From: Mactromeris polynyma
Lineage: Eukaryota; Mollusca; Bivalvia; Venerida; Mactridae
NCBI GenBank assembly: GCA_032209605.1
Contig: JASFXZ010000027.1
Coordinates: 9,939,372 to 10,003,371 of the forward strand
DNA: 64,000 nucleotides
Reading direction: 5' to 3'
This document shows, in pieces, positions 12,431-23,026 of the stretch. Position 1 is the stretch's first letter. The number at the start of each line of letters is the position of its first letter. Made by a program: the position numbers and the translations under genes. Below the pieces are notes generated by a model. The model worked only from the letters and a program-made list of their open reading frames with translations, did no database searches and had not been told where the DNA came from.

Positions 12431-14264
12431 TGTGATGGAAGAAAGGTATTGTCTTTCCTGACCTACGCGCTAAGTTAGAGCTGGCATTAGACCTGTTTCG
12501 GACTTGTGTTTTACAGTGCCAGGAAACTTTTAAGAAAAGTAAATGAAGTATCCCGCCATTGATCTCCAAAAGTTTCACTTGGCATATTGTGATAGGAAAT
12601 AAGACTATCTACCTTTAAATATTTAAAAAGTAACATATTGTTGTTTCAAATTGCTTCATTTAAGAGTACCGTGAAGTTCAATGATCACCGAAATCAAAAT
12701 GGTGTCATTCTTCTTCTACATATTTCAAATGCAAAACCATGCTACATTATAATTATCTTCATGCTATGCTTAAATATGTACAACGAGTCCCAGAACTGTA
12801 CACAGCCACGCCAAAAACACAAGACTGCATGAAAATACACACGTACATGTATGCAATTTCAAAGACGAAATGGACACCAGACACACAGATAATTTTCTTA
12901 AGCCCGTAAATGAGCCTCCCGTCACCCTGTAATCTCGTACAGTACATGGCGTCTCTCCATTATCTAGTACCTTAATGACAACTATGGAATTGACATTTTT
13001 GTCAGATTGTTCCGTGCGACATTTGATTTATTTCCATTTAAACATTTATCCGTGCTTCACACGCACAGTGATAGAACAGTAATACTATTGTATGCATAAT
13101 TATACAGCTTAATTTAGTTAGTTTTTTTTGTGAAGAAGAGGCATAGTGGTAACTGTAATAACTGTAAAAAAAATGTTTTTTTTTCAAGTTTCCCGACCTA
13201 CCCTATTGTTTGCCCCGACCCTAGAACATTTTTGGCGTGTTAACTTTTTTGGGGGGGTAAAATTCTTCTTTTTGGTAAATTTCTTTGTGTTAATTTTTCT
13301 TCAGGTTCATATTTCTGCCCAGTTATAAGACGCTTTACGAGTATTGTTTTCGCCTTGATTAAACATTTTCCATGTTAAAAGGGAAAGGGGGTTTGTCTTT
13401 TAATAAATATTCATTTAAATCTATGTTTAATTTGCTTAGTTTGAAAAATAAAAAAAAATAAAAACCCTATATTTTTGGACACGACACCTGAAACAAACAT
13501 ATTGTAGGCCTTATTCTTATAGTACTTAGTAATATTGACCCATTCAAGTTAATATGTCCTACTAAGCATTACATGTCAATCACAGCCAGCTAAGGGACGG
13601 TCATATCGCACTAATTTCTGTGGTTATTAAATTGTTTGCGAAATAACTGCATTATAAAAAGTATTCGCATATTTAAGTATACTCTAAAATTTATCTATTA
13701 TGCACTAATAGTGTCTCATCAAATTTCAGAACATTCAACATGTGGAAACCTGAGCTAAAAATAGAACACACACTTACATGTTTGTTAATTAGCACACTCG
13801 TTCGTGCGCAATTTGTATTGACTACTGAAATTCTTCAAAATGAGTATCCGTATTCGATAGTTAAATACCGACAGCTACAACATGTCTTTGAAGTATGGGT
13901 TAACAGTAACAAAGAACTTATATAAATAATATAACTTATATAATATATAACGATAAAACAGATTGATACTTACTTTATTATTATATATTGGAAATAGTGT
14001 TTATGTTTAAGAAACGTAAGATGGTATTCATTACGTATGTGCTGGAGGTATGGGAACGTTAATAAACAATGCGTCCAACTTGGGTTAGACGACTGTGCCT
14101 TTAGCAGACCAATTTAAAAATGACTTCTCACGGTGGTAAGAAGATTTGCAGGAACACTATCGCAGCATCCATGTATTAGAAAACTTAAACTTCATGATGC
14201 TGTGCCATCAGCAATACAAACAACATTAACACCAAAGTTATCAAACTGTTTGTTTAACATTTCA
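12431..14264. other. No confident gene upstream of the receptor
   Basis: Contains homopolymer-rich sequence at 13.1-13.4 kb and the doubtful small ORF at 13740. A promoter or a non-coding first exon of the receptor would be expected here if the acceptor at 14265 is used, but I could not identify one. Confidence 0.5.
13740..13925 (+). CDS. Unrecognised 61-residue ORF, possible secreted peptide
   Basis: ATG lies ten bases after an acceptor-like ATTTCAG. Residues 10-24 (HTLTCLLISTLVRAQ) could be a weak signal peptide with cleavage after RAQ, leaving a tail rich in tyrosine and glutamine. No dibasic processing sites are present, so it does not look like a neuropeptide precursor. Its position just upstream of the receptor gene is probably coincidental. 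Confidence 0.13.
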   Translation: MWKPELKIEHTLTCLLISTLVRAQFVLTTEILQNEYPYSIVKYRQLQHVFEVWVNSNKELI

Positions 14265-14266
14265 GG

Positions 14267-14398
14267 ATGAATGACGTGCTAACTACTTCCGGTTACAAGA
14301 TGGCGAATGTTACGCTGTCTATAGATATGTTGAGTGTTTTGGCTCAAATCCATCCAAATATAACCACTGATTTCCTGGCATTATCACCCGAGGAACAG
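14267..14398 (+). CDS. Predicted first coding exon of the GPCR gene (extracellular N-terminus)
   Basis: The frame is open for 44 codons from ATG at 14267 to a consensus splice donor (CAG|GTAAGA; GT at 14399-14400). An AG with a pyrimidine-leaning stretch before it ends at 14265 (AACATTTCAG), so a non-coding exon may lie upstream. The exon ends in phase 0, and the long receptor exon starts in phase 0 at its own acceptor (AG at 16000-16001), so joining keeps the frame and gives a 418-residue protein. The added peptide has two N-glycosylation sequons (N14-V-T and N31-I-T), as expected for the outside N-terminus of a class A receptor. The join reads smoothly (SPEEQ followed by QQFLESL). A second in-frame ATG at 14300 (AAGATGG) has a better start context and would give 407 residues. 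No signal peptide is evident, which is normal for this class. Seen: open frame, splice signals, phase match. Inferred: that it belongs to this gene; a transcript would settle it. Confidence 0.55.
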
Positions 14399-16001
14399 GT
14401 AAGATGTTTGACAACTCGTACTGAAGCGGATAATTAAAGGATGGGCTGTTCCAACCTCTCTCAGATACTCTAGTTTTCAGTCCGCTACCTCCACATACGA
14501 GGGGTGTCTCAGAATAGCGTAGAATTATGCTATAATATTTTCATTCCAGTTTATTACAGCATTTCTACGTTATTCTTGGTCACCCTCCTACACCTTAGAC
14601 AAATCAACCAAACAGTTTCCCTTTAAGCTAAAATCAACCGATCGGTCCAAAGGTGCATGCGTGGATCAATGAAAATGAACGTAACGAATTCCATTGATAT
14701 TTTTCTTCTGTTACAAGGTACTATGGTAACATCGTGTTCATTTAACAGACATTTCAAAACTTCCAAAAGTCCCGTTAGTCAACCAAATTGAATAATGTTA
14801 TGTGTAATTCAGCTTGTTTGACGACAATTTTATGGTAATGTCAAAGAAATGATGTCACACACCGTTTCGTCCGTCTACAGACGAGTGTGCAATTCTGGGT
14901 GATTAATTATTGATGAGGCCGGTGGCTGTACTTGATTTTCCCACGGTGATGCCTGCAGTGCATTGAAATAATCTGCGTGGGACTATTTGACAATGACAAA
15001 TATGCAAGATTGCAAGCAATTGTTTGACAAAGTTCATTTTCTGTAAGTAGTGGGCAGACCATGAACATTGATGTGCATGCGGAACAAAAACAAATTTTAA
15101 ATACAATAATTTTACTTAAAAGAGTTATTGATTTTATCAGTATTCAGAAAGTAGATGTTTGTATCAATGGATACAGGTGATTACTATATTTATCTTTTCC
15201 TTTGAGGATTGTCTTAAAATAGCTAATGGACATTCATTTCAATAACAACCCGTCGGAATATGTCGGTAAAATGATTTCAACTTGATAAAATATCTTTTAA
15301 TGTATTTATTATTTTGTTTTATGTTGCAATTTATAACCTGGCTGATTCAACGTGAACTACTTTTGTTTAAGTTAAAGTTTTTGAGAAAACGTCTGTTAAT
15401 TGCGTTCATACAAATTTATTCTAAAACAATGCATTAACATTTTCTTAAAATGTTCCCGGAACTGCAAAACACGAGTCATGTACAGGTATTGCCTATGCTA
15501 GTGCTAACTCAGCACATATGTCAGGATAGAAAACACTGGTATCGGACTCTTGTATTTGTGTTTTTTGGGAAACATGTAAGCAAAGTGACAATGTAGACGT
15601 GTAGAGTACATCTGTATGAAGACAACTTTTTTCTCATGTTTACGAGTAAGTTTATTTTGTCAAAAATCCCAGACTATGGACCTTCAATGTAACTGCACAG
15701 TCAAACTTACGAAGATGTCTCGCATTAGATCCACGTAGCACTTTGATCTCTATAACGATTTCCCTGAAGGAAAGTTTAGTCAATCGTCGTTAACCTCCAA
15801 CATGTGTTGGAGATATTTGTCAGTTTCTTGCGCAGAATCAGTTGAACAGAACTCGGCAATACTAGTCAGAATGTACTCTGCAAAACGTAATTGAAATAGA
15901 CATCTATATCTCACCCCAATCTAAGACACTGTACGCTCACTGATTATATAGATAATGACTTGTTATATACATTTTCACAACGTTTTCATTGTGTTTTCCA
16001 G
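14399..16001 (+). other. Proposed intron of the GPCR gene
   Basis: Bounded by GTAAGA at the 5' end and TTTTCCAG at the 3' end, 1603 bp, phase 0. It is AT-rich and holds no long reading frame on the + strand. I recognise no repeat family in it apart from short AT-rich runs. If the first exon is wrong, this is simply the 5' flank of a receptor with an unknown upstream exon. Confidence 0.5.
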
Positions 16002-17126
16002 CAACAATTCTTGGAATCATTGACAGTACAGAGCGGGGAGATAAGTCACATGGATCATCTAGATTTATTGGAATATCGTATACATAAAGCCTTGAGCTTA
16101 TATCTGCCGCCTTTCTTCCTAATTATGGGAACATTTGGAAACGTGTTTTCTTTTTTGATTTTACGGAATAAAACAATGACTCGACAATCAACAAACTTGT
16201 TCTTGGCGGCGCTGGCGTTGGCTGATTCTATAGTTCTACTTGTTGGCCTTCTTCGGCGCTGGGTCGCCGATATATCGGGTGTAGAATTACAAATTGAGAC
16301 GAACTGGTTGTGTAAGACTGTGTCAGTGTTAGGCTATAGTAGTAGTCATTTTTCAGTTTGGCTAATAATAGCTGTGACTATAGAGAGATATATAGCTGTG
16401 AGCCACCCTCTACAAGCGTCAAGATTTTGTAACTTAGCCCGAGCCAAACGTGTGATTGGGTTCTTGGCTGTTTTCTTCATTGGCTGTAATTTACATTTTC
16501 TGTGGACAGTGCAACTTAAAACATTTAGTGGTGGATCCATTGTAATTTGTGACGCGGCTGATCATGCTAGATACTTAGTAACAAAGGTCTGGCCTTGGGT
16601 GGATGCTGCGTTGTACGCTTTGGCGCCATTCTTGCTCATTGCCGTATTCAACACGTTAATTATCTTACAAACAATACGAGCGACATCGTGGAGAGACGAA
16701 GCTCAGAAGGGCCCACTTATCAAAATAGAGAAAAGAAAAATGGCGAAAGACAATAATTTGAAATTGACTATCATGCTTTTATCAGTGTCCTTCACCTTCC
16801 TAATTACTACATTTCCAATGGCGATTGTGATGGTTTTCCATAACCAATGGGAGAAAGATATAAACGACCCGTCTGTGACGGTGAAACTTGTAACACAAAG
16901 GCGGCTTATTAGAACTATTGCTGAAATGCTGATGTTTTTAAATCACTCTATTAATTTCTACCTTTACTGCGCACTAGGACAGAAATTTCGAAATCAAGTG
17001 ATAAAAACATTGTGTGGTCGGACGACGTCAAATATTTCCAACGCGTCAGATCACAGCCAACATTTGTATTGTTCTAGAGTGAACGGTTATCATTTACACA
17101 AAAGCGCCGATGAAACAACTTTGTGA
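16002..17126 (+). CDS. Rhodopsin-like (class A) neuropeptide-type GPCR, main exon with all seven helices
   Basis: Plasma-membrane receptor that would couple a peptide-like ligand to G proteins. The frame is open far upstream but its first ATG is at 16050; an acceptor (TTTTCCAG) ends at 16001, so I start the exon there. Numbering below follows the 418-residue two-exon model, where that ATG is residue 61. Visible marks: GN in TM1 (N91), LALAD in TM2 (D119), TM3 cysteine in NWLCK (C148) with an ECL2 partner (C227), E-R-Y at 172-174 in place of DRY, proline in TM5 (P253), FPM in TM6 (P316) without the usual CWxP, and NFYLY in TM7 (N362 to Y366), so the NPxxY proline is phenylalanine. Helix 8 has KFRNQ and then C382, a possible palmitoylation site. 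The TM2 end (GLLRRW) and the NHSINFYLYC region resemble FMRFamide-receptor-like and related lophotrochozoan orphan receptors; the ligand cannot be assigned. The reading frame is intact. Confidence 0.93.
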   Translation, partial: QQFLESLTVQSGEISHMDHLDLLEYRIHKALSLYLPPFFLIMGTFGNVFSFLILRNKTMTRQSTNLFLAALALADSIVLLVGLLRRWVADISGVELQIETNWLCKTVSVLGYSSSHFSVWLIIAVTIERYIAVSHPLQASRFCNLARAKRVIGFLAVFFIGCNLHFLWTVQLKTFSGGSIVICDAADHARYLVTKVWPWVDAALYALAPFLLIAVFNTLIILQTIRATSWRDEAQKGPLIKIEKRKMAKDNNLKLTIMLLSVSFTFLITTFPMAIVMVFHNQWEKDINDPSVTVKLVTQRRLIRTIAEMLMFLNHSINFYLYCALGQKFRNQVIKTLCGRTTSNISNASDHSQHLYCSRVNGYHLHKSADETTL

Positions 17127-17280
17127 CAAATAATCAAGGGCTCCGGGGAACCGAGAACCCAAAGACAACAACAATCATCCGTGTAGGTTTTACGTCTTTA
17201 CCGAGTATAACAGTCAGAAAAAGTATATATTCATATTTACTAATTATTTGTATAAACATCAAAGACTTTTTATAAAAAAA

Positions 17281-17650
17281 GCCATCATATGCCATTCTAC
17301 TCGATCTTACGAGATTAATGAAGCCGTCATATGCATTGCATCGTTCCCGTCATTTACAAAATTATGGTATGTAATAAAATGAGTACCGGCATATTTTATT
17401 CGATATAACGAAATTGTTTATCCGATATACACCATTGATGCGATAATATGAAATGTTATAAGCCGCCATATACCATTTTAGGCGATATTACGAAATTGGT
17501 TAACCTGCATGTCATACACCATTTATGCGATATAATGAAATCAAGCCGTCATATGCCATTTATGTTATATAACGAAATTGATTGAGCCGTCATATAGCTC
17601 TACCATTCAATGCGATATAACAACATTGGTTAAGGCGTGGTTTTTCTTAT
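17281..17650. repeat. 42-bp minisatellite, diverged part
   Basis: Recognisable but heavily mutated units (GATATAACGAAATTG, GCCGTCATATGCCATTT) lead into the conserved part. Homogeneous sequence on the right and decayed sequence on the left suggests growth at the right edge. The likely receptor polyadenylation signal lies here. Confidence 0.7.
17373..17378 (+). promoter_or_regulatory. Possible polyadenylation signal of the GPCR gene
   Basis: A canonical AATAAA lies about 250 bases after the receptor stop codon and on the same strand. It sits in the diverged left part of the 42-bp repeat region, so the 3' UTR would run into that repeat. AATAAA is frequent by chance in AT-rich DNA. Confidence 0.35.
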
Positions 17651-17965
17651 TTGCGATATAACAAAATTAATAAAGCCAACACATGCCACTTCATGCGATA
17701 TAATGAAATTGATAAAGCCACCACATGTCATTTCATGCGATATAATGAAATTGATAAAGCCACCACAGCCATTTCATGCGATATAACAAAATTGATAAAG
17801 CCACCACATGTCATTTCATGCGATATAATGAAATTGATAAAGCCACCACAGTCATTTCATGCGATATAATGAAATTGATAAAACCACCACATGTCATTTC
17901 ATGCGATATAATGAAATTGATAAAGCCACCACATGTCATTTCATGCGATATAACGAGATCGATTC
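17651..17965. repeat. 42-bp minisatellite next to the receptor gene, conserved part
   Basis: About eight units of TGCGATATAATGAAATTGAT plus AAAGCCACCACATGTCATTTCA; some units lack three bases. Neighbouring units are nearly identical. Confidence 0.93.
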
Positions 17966-18504
17966 ATACCACAACGTACGTGCGAAACTACATTCGGAAC
18001 GTATTATTTGAAACAGTACTTTATATTATTTGTACATAAATTGTTATACATATGTATACTGTGATCGATATAATTTATTTTGTCTCAATAAAAGTTGTGA
18101 ATTATGAAGCTTTTCGTGATACATTATACAACAACAACGTTGGATTGATGGAATATACCTCCATATACAATAAAGCCATACAAAATTCCACACAATGTAT
18201 ACCATCCCATATCCCCACACCTAATTTTCATTATTTTATTTTAAAGCTAAATAAATCAAACATAGAAATGCATATTTTCCTAACGTTGAAACAGATTGTG
18301 TTCAGTGAAACTTTGATGTAATTTCTCTATTGTATTGTAACTAAATTTCTATTACATCGGGTGAATATATAGATAAAAAGCTAATAAGCAGTTTTCTGTA
18401 AACTGAACATATTTTAAAATCTGCGATTCGTTGAGAGTGTGGGATAGTACGCACACAATGTACATGTGATTTCAGTTCCTATATAAATACTGCTCAATAA
18501 AATA

Positions 18505-18642
18505 CAGACCTCGTTCATTCGAATTCATCGGGTCCGAATAGGTCATTCAAAGTGCATAAGATGATACATCGGGACCTGATATGAATTTCGAATGATATCG
18601 AGTATTCGGATAGAAGGTTGTCAAATAGACGAGGTCCGACTG
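18505..18642 (+). mobile_element. Short MITE of pogo/Tigger type
   Basis: 138 bp between TA dinucleotides (18503-18504 and 18643-18644). Left end CAGACCTCGTTCATTCGAAT, right end (inverted) CAGTCGGACCTCGTC, differing mainly by a short deletion. CAG...ACCTCG termini with a TA target are typical of the pogo/Tigger branch of Tc1/mariner elements (from memory). No transposase frame. Confidence 0.62.
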
Positions 18643-18699
18643 TATATAAATAAGATATTAAATAAAGAAGTTAATTTGAGATTATTCATACATATATCT

Positions 18700-18835
18700 C
18701 AAATTCGCTATTTCTTTCACTATTGTGTTTACCTAAATATCGATTATAGGGGTGTTATATACAACCTATTCATCCGTTCATAATTGAAAATATGAGTTTT
18801 ACAACCTGCCCACCCTATACCCAATATAATGGATA
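18700..18835 (+). repeat. Left arm of a 1.4-kb inverted repeat
   Basis: About 136 bp that reappear inverted at 19959-20093 with few mismatches: AAATTCGCTATTTCTTTCAC, ACCTAAATATCGATTATAGG and CACCCTATACCCAATATAAT. Confidence 0.8.
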
Positions 18836-19049
18836 CATCGCAGACAATTGTTTAAAAAATACACAAAATTCGTTCTCGAAACTGACGTGATCATGAGAAA
18901 TATCCAATAAATTTTGACCTTTCAAATACGATTATGCCAGATTGGATCATTGCATACATTGTAGATATGTACAGTCAAAATGTACGAAACAAATTCCTTT
19001 CTCTGGTACAATAGTGAAGTTTTATTAACCGCAAACGCACGAACATTTC

Positions 19050-19175
19050 AAACAAGAAATAACTTTGAAAAAGATGGTCTGCGCAACTTGAAGTATGCAA
19101 ATCTGTCGCAATCTGAAGGTTAAAATTTATTGTACAACATAAAAAATGCCTAAATGTTACGACCGTCGTTCACGC
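19050..19175 (+). repeat. Dispersed family A, diverged partial copy
   Basis: AAAAAGATGGTCTGCGCAAC and TGCCTAAATGTTACGACCGT correspond to family A. It carries a short internal insertion and lies in the loop of the 18.7-20.1 kb inverted repeat. Confidence 0.5.
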
Positions 19176-19958
19176 TATACTACAGAAATTCCGATACCTA
19201 TAAGGGGAGATCACTGCGTATGAGACTGAATACAAAATAACTCCGTAGTGTGATTAGTCATATACACAGTATAGTCTGTTTCAATATACATGTAGTTCAT
19301 CATTACTTATTGCAAAAGTAGTGAACTCGCACATTCATGTTAATAAACTTGTTACATAGCGATTTATCTGATTAAAACAACATAAATGTTCGCGACTGGT
19401 ACATACAATTCAGAAAGTCTTCTTAATTCCAACACCGGAAAATTCCCAGTGGGGATGACTAACAACACTACTTACTGGATAACTCTTGAAATACACTATA
19501 CGATCCACTTTTAGACGCAGAAACAATATTATGTCGATTTGGTTTTCATAAAATAATGTCATGTTTACAATAATAAGAATAACGCCTCATGATCAAGATT
19601 TTCTTTGGCAAACATAACACCATTTACGCAATAATTGTGTGTTTTCGCTTCACGGAGAAAAAGCCGCGGTTGTGTCTGATATAAAAGTAAACCAAACAGC
19701 AGTAACTGTAAAATAATTTTAAGTAGGAGAGCAATTCTTTACCTAAATTGACATGGATCGGTCTAGAATGTTTTGTTCTAACACCTGTTCGGGGTCAGTC
19801 TACTATTTTTGGATAGGGGAAGTTATATATGCTATAGGTCTTTTTCCCTGCATTATAGCGGTTGTTAACAAATGTCGAAGTGGACAACATATAATACACA
19901 CAATAACGGTATAGTCGAGTCAAAAATAACCAATTCGATAAGGCTTTCATCGTCGATT

Positions 19959-20093
19959 TATCCATTATATTGGGTATAGGGTGGGAAGGTTGTTCAAATC
20001 ATATTTTCAATTATGAACGGATAAAAAGGTTGTATACACACCCCTATAATCGATATTTAGGTAAACACGATAATGAAAGAAATAGCGAATTTG
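19959..20093 (-). repeat. Right arm of the 1.4-kb inverted repeat
   Basis: Inverse of the left arm; 1123 bp lie between them and include a family A fragment. No transposase frame is present. A foldback element, or two opposed copies of one dispersed family, are both possible. An AGAACAGAACAGAAAAG run follows at about 20177-20198, which may be the tail of a minus-strand LINE. Confidence 0.78.
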
Positions 20094-20747
20094 GGTAAAA
20101 TGGTGAATCAACAATTGGAGCTTTTCATAATGATCGACAATGGCTTTACAACTATGTGAAGAAAAAGCATTAGTGTAGAACAGAACAGAAAAGAAAAGAG
20201 CGGAATCAACCATGATTTATTTCAACGATTTATACTGACACATGAGAACATTGACTTGTACGGTCCATATATCAATCATAAACACGTGCATATATGTTAA
20301 AATATAAGAACTACACTACCATTTCTCCAGAGCGGTCTTCTCTTGTGTATCAACCTCTCGTCAACAAAATTATCAACAAAACGTTACTACCGATTTGACC
20401 TCTCTAGAGCCACAACCGAGATATGCTTAGGGTTAAATCTGCTCTTTATTTTAGACGACAATTTTTATACCGAGATTTTATAGCTCTTCATTGAATACTT
20501 ATTAAGAGAATTCAGTACAAAGTACTGATATAAGTATCTTTCTTGCCAAAAACAATCAGACGAACATGAAGCCATACGATATAATGTGTAAATCTGTGTC
20601 GTAAGGTTGAGCACGTGTTCCAGTCGTGTGATGTGAACGATTTTGTTTTTGATGTTCGTCCTATTAAGTATGGCTTCAATAATATCTGGATAATGGTGGC
20701 ATTTCCATCATAATCAACAAATACAGGACATTGTGGACGTCACGTTA

Positions 20748-20946
20748 TTTATATTTGCATGTCCTTGTCTCTGAAGTTCATTTATGAAACAGAAAAACAA
20801 ACACTGAAGTGGAATTGACTATATCTGACATGTAACCCATGCCAGACGTTTTAATCAAAATACATAAAGTATTATCAAATTAACCATAAAAGTATATATA
20901 TAAAGAGAGAAAGACAGTGTCATAAAGTTGGACAGAGCTAGTCCAA
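20748..20946 (+). repeat. Direct repeat D, copy 1 (199 bp)
   Basis: By eye identical to 21285-21483, with a constant offset of 537 bases and no difference seen. Starts TTTATATTTGCATGTCCTTG and ends GACAGAGCTAGTCCAA. TGCATG...GTCCA inside the repeat would give LTR-like TG...CA ends. Confidence 0.85.
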
Positions 20947-21284
20947 TCAAGAATACATATATATATGCAAAGAAAGCATGAATAATTAACAATACAGAAT
21001 TAAACAAAACAATGTAGGTGGGTGGAGGGGAGGTAATGTGGTAAAAATAAAAAGCTTCTCTGAAAAAACTGCGTCTCGGATTTCTTTCTTTGCAAAAACT
21101 GATGATAAGGAGCCAAAGAGGAAGGAAGTGCAGAAAAGTATTATTAAACACAAAGATAAAAATCTAGTAACAAAGCCTCATTAGCACATAGCCCCCATTC
21201 TCCTACCTCCTCAAACTTATTACACTAAATAATATGAAAGCAAATCTAAACTATTTTATCTCATTGCAATCAATAAAATGTGGT

Positions 21285-21483
21285 TTTATATTTGCATGTC
21301 CTTGTCTCTGAAGTTCATTTATGAAACAGAAAAACAAACACTGAAGTGGAATTGACTATATCTGACATGTAACCCATGCCAGACGTTTTAATCAAAATAC
21401 ATAAAGTATTATCAAATTAACCATAAAAGTATATATATAAAGAGAGAAAGACAGTGTCATAAAGTTGGACAGAGCTAGTCCAA
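21285..21483 (+). repeat. Direct repeat D, copy 2 (199 bp)
   Basis: Perfect second copy, separated from the first by 338 bp. The spacer has a G-rich tract (GTAGGTGGGTGGAGGGGAGG) that could be a polypurine tract, but no convincing tRNA primer-binding site was recognised and no target duplication flanks the pair. A miniature LTR-type element or a very recent duplication would both fit. Confidence 0.85.
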
Positions 21484-21798
21484 ACACCGGTTATATGTGT
21501 TCAGACGTAACGGGCGTGGAATGAAATCTTATATGGTTTCACTTTCACAAAAAGCATATCTATCATGTCACTTAAATAATAATTTCTCTCTTTTGAAGAA
21601 AGCTTTACTGGTAAGGATAAATATTTGAAAATGTTAATGCATTGCCAGTTATGTTTTAGCTTCGTTATGAAACGTTTCCATGTCAACGAGAGGACGCTTT
21701 GATAGAAAGCATACATCGAACAACTGTCCAACTGTTGTTAGTTAGAGGTAACAACAAGTGACTTCTCGCCATTATGCAATAACATATTAGGGTCTCAG

Positions 21799-21998
21799 TG
21801 TATGCTCGGCTCTTTATATGTGCACTTTCGCTTTCATTTATAACAACCGACAGATTTGGAGATTTTTGTTGGGTGTGTGAGGAATCTACCAATCTACACG
21901 GAGCTTCTTACGACGTTAAGTTAATTCCTAAAACCTCTATAGACGACGCATGGGTCAATATCGAAAACAACATTAAAATAATTGGTTTCACGAATACA
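21799..21998 (+). CDS. Exon-like open stretch with a hydrophobic leader
   Basis: Open frame with no ATG of its own, between an AG at 21797-21798 and a perfect donor GTAAGT at 21999. The translation has a hydrophobic run (LFICALSLSFITT) followed by FCWVCEES. That arrangement recalls the start of small secreted or GPI-anchored Ly6-type proteins (signal peptide, then a C-x-x-C), but the lack of a start codon argues for an upstream exon or for chance. No partner exon was found. Confidence 0.17.
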
Positions 21999-22955
21999 GT
22001 AAGTATTGAAAAAGAGAAAAACATAATCCCTCCTATTTGGACGCATTAGTGTTGCTATTTCATCGTGAGTTCGCGTATGTAATTAATTATCTGTCAGGCC
22101 TGTCAGAGTCGGACCAAAAGCTCTACATGACAGAAAGAATACGACCCAACATTATTTGTGGTTGAAGACGTTTGGTGATCACGTCTGTGCTTTTTGGTAG
22201 GCAATTACGAAATCGCTCCGTCACCGCACCAGTGGTACAACGGTTAAATCAGTCGAGAGTATATGAATATAGATTTACTACATTTCATATTATAACAGGA
22301 CGAACCCTTCACAGATGTTGATATTCCGATACTCAAGGGGCGTGCGTGCTAATCTTTTAGATTATGAACTAAAATAACTGTTTTCCGTCCTGTGTGCACT
22401 TTTCCTTACTTTGGGTACGGCATAACGTCACTTTTGCTTGAATGTGATGACAGAATAGATGTCACTCGGAACACTTCGGTGATTATTAGCATAATAATGT
22501 ATTCCGAGTTCTGCCGGATACCGCCGAGTAGTTACGATTGAAAAAAATGCGAAACATACTTTTGATGGCGATTATTGTAGATTCCGTATGTTCGTTGCTC
22601 TATCTAAAGCCATTGGGTTTTATACCGGATGAGTTCATTATTTCTAAGAAAAAATGTAAGGCCACATTGATAATAAATCTCATGATGTGCTTCGAAAATT
22701 ACGCAGAGTATATTTCTCGGAAACATCGTATACAATTTAACTAATCAAATATGAAGAACATTTTGTAATCGCCCATTGTGTACAAACTCAATTATGGAGG
22801 CATATATCTGTATAACATAACCGATACAATATCTCACTGAATTCCAAAATTATGTTGAAAAGAAGAGAACTTTCCATGAAAATATTTTTTTTCGCGAAAA
22901 GTGTTTTATTTTCCGCTACATAAAACTTTCATGTAAAAAGCAACAAATCATAAAT

Positions 22956-23026
22956 AAGTGGTAATACGAATCTTAAGTGAAATTCGCGAATAAGTGGTCA
23001 ACTAGATAAGATTCGTGTTACCACTT
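22956..23026. repeat. Short inverted repeat
   Basis: 20-bp arms with one mismatch (AAGTGGTAATACGAATCTTA and TAAGATTCGTGTTACCACTT), loop 31 bp. A third related piece (AAGTGGTTAACACGAA) lies near 23169, followed by GGTGGCAGTAATATGCCACC; similar sequence occurs at 30045-30105. Probably a fragment of a non-autonomous element. Confidence 0.55.

Noticed and set aside
14285..14306. ETS/YY1-type promoter element (ACTTCCGG then AAGATGGCG)
   Set aside because: Both motifs fall inside the proposed first coding exon. They could mark a transcription start of a different gene, but the open frame, donor and phase match make the exon reading simpler.
16346..16540. Minus-strand frame inside the receptor exon
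   Set aside because: Shadow of the receptor coding strand; no independent features.
20855..21151. 98-codon minus-strand frame
   Set aside because: Lies across direct repeat D and its spacer; composition is hydrophobic low complexity with no recognisable domain.
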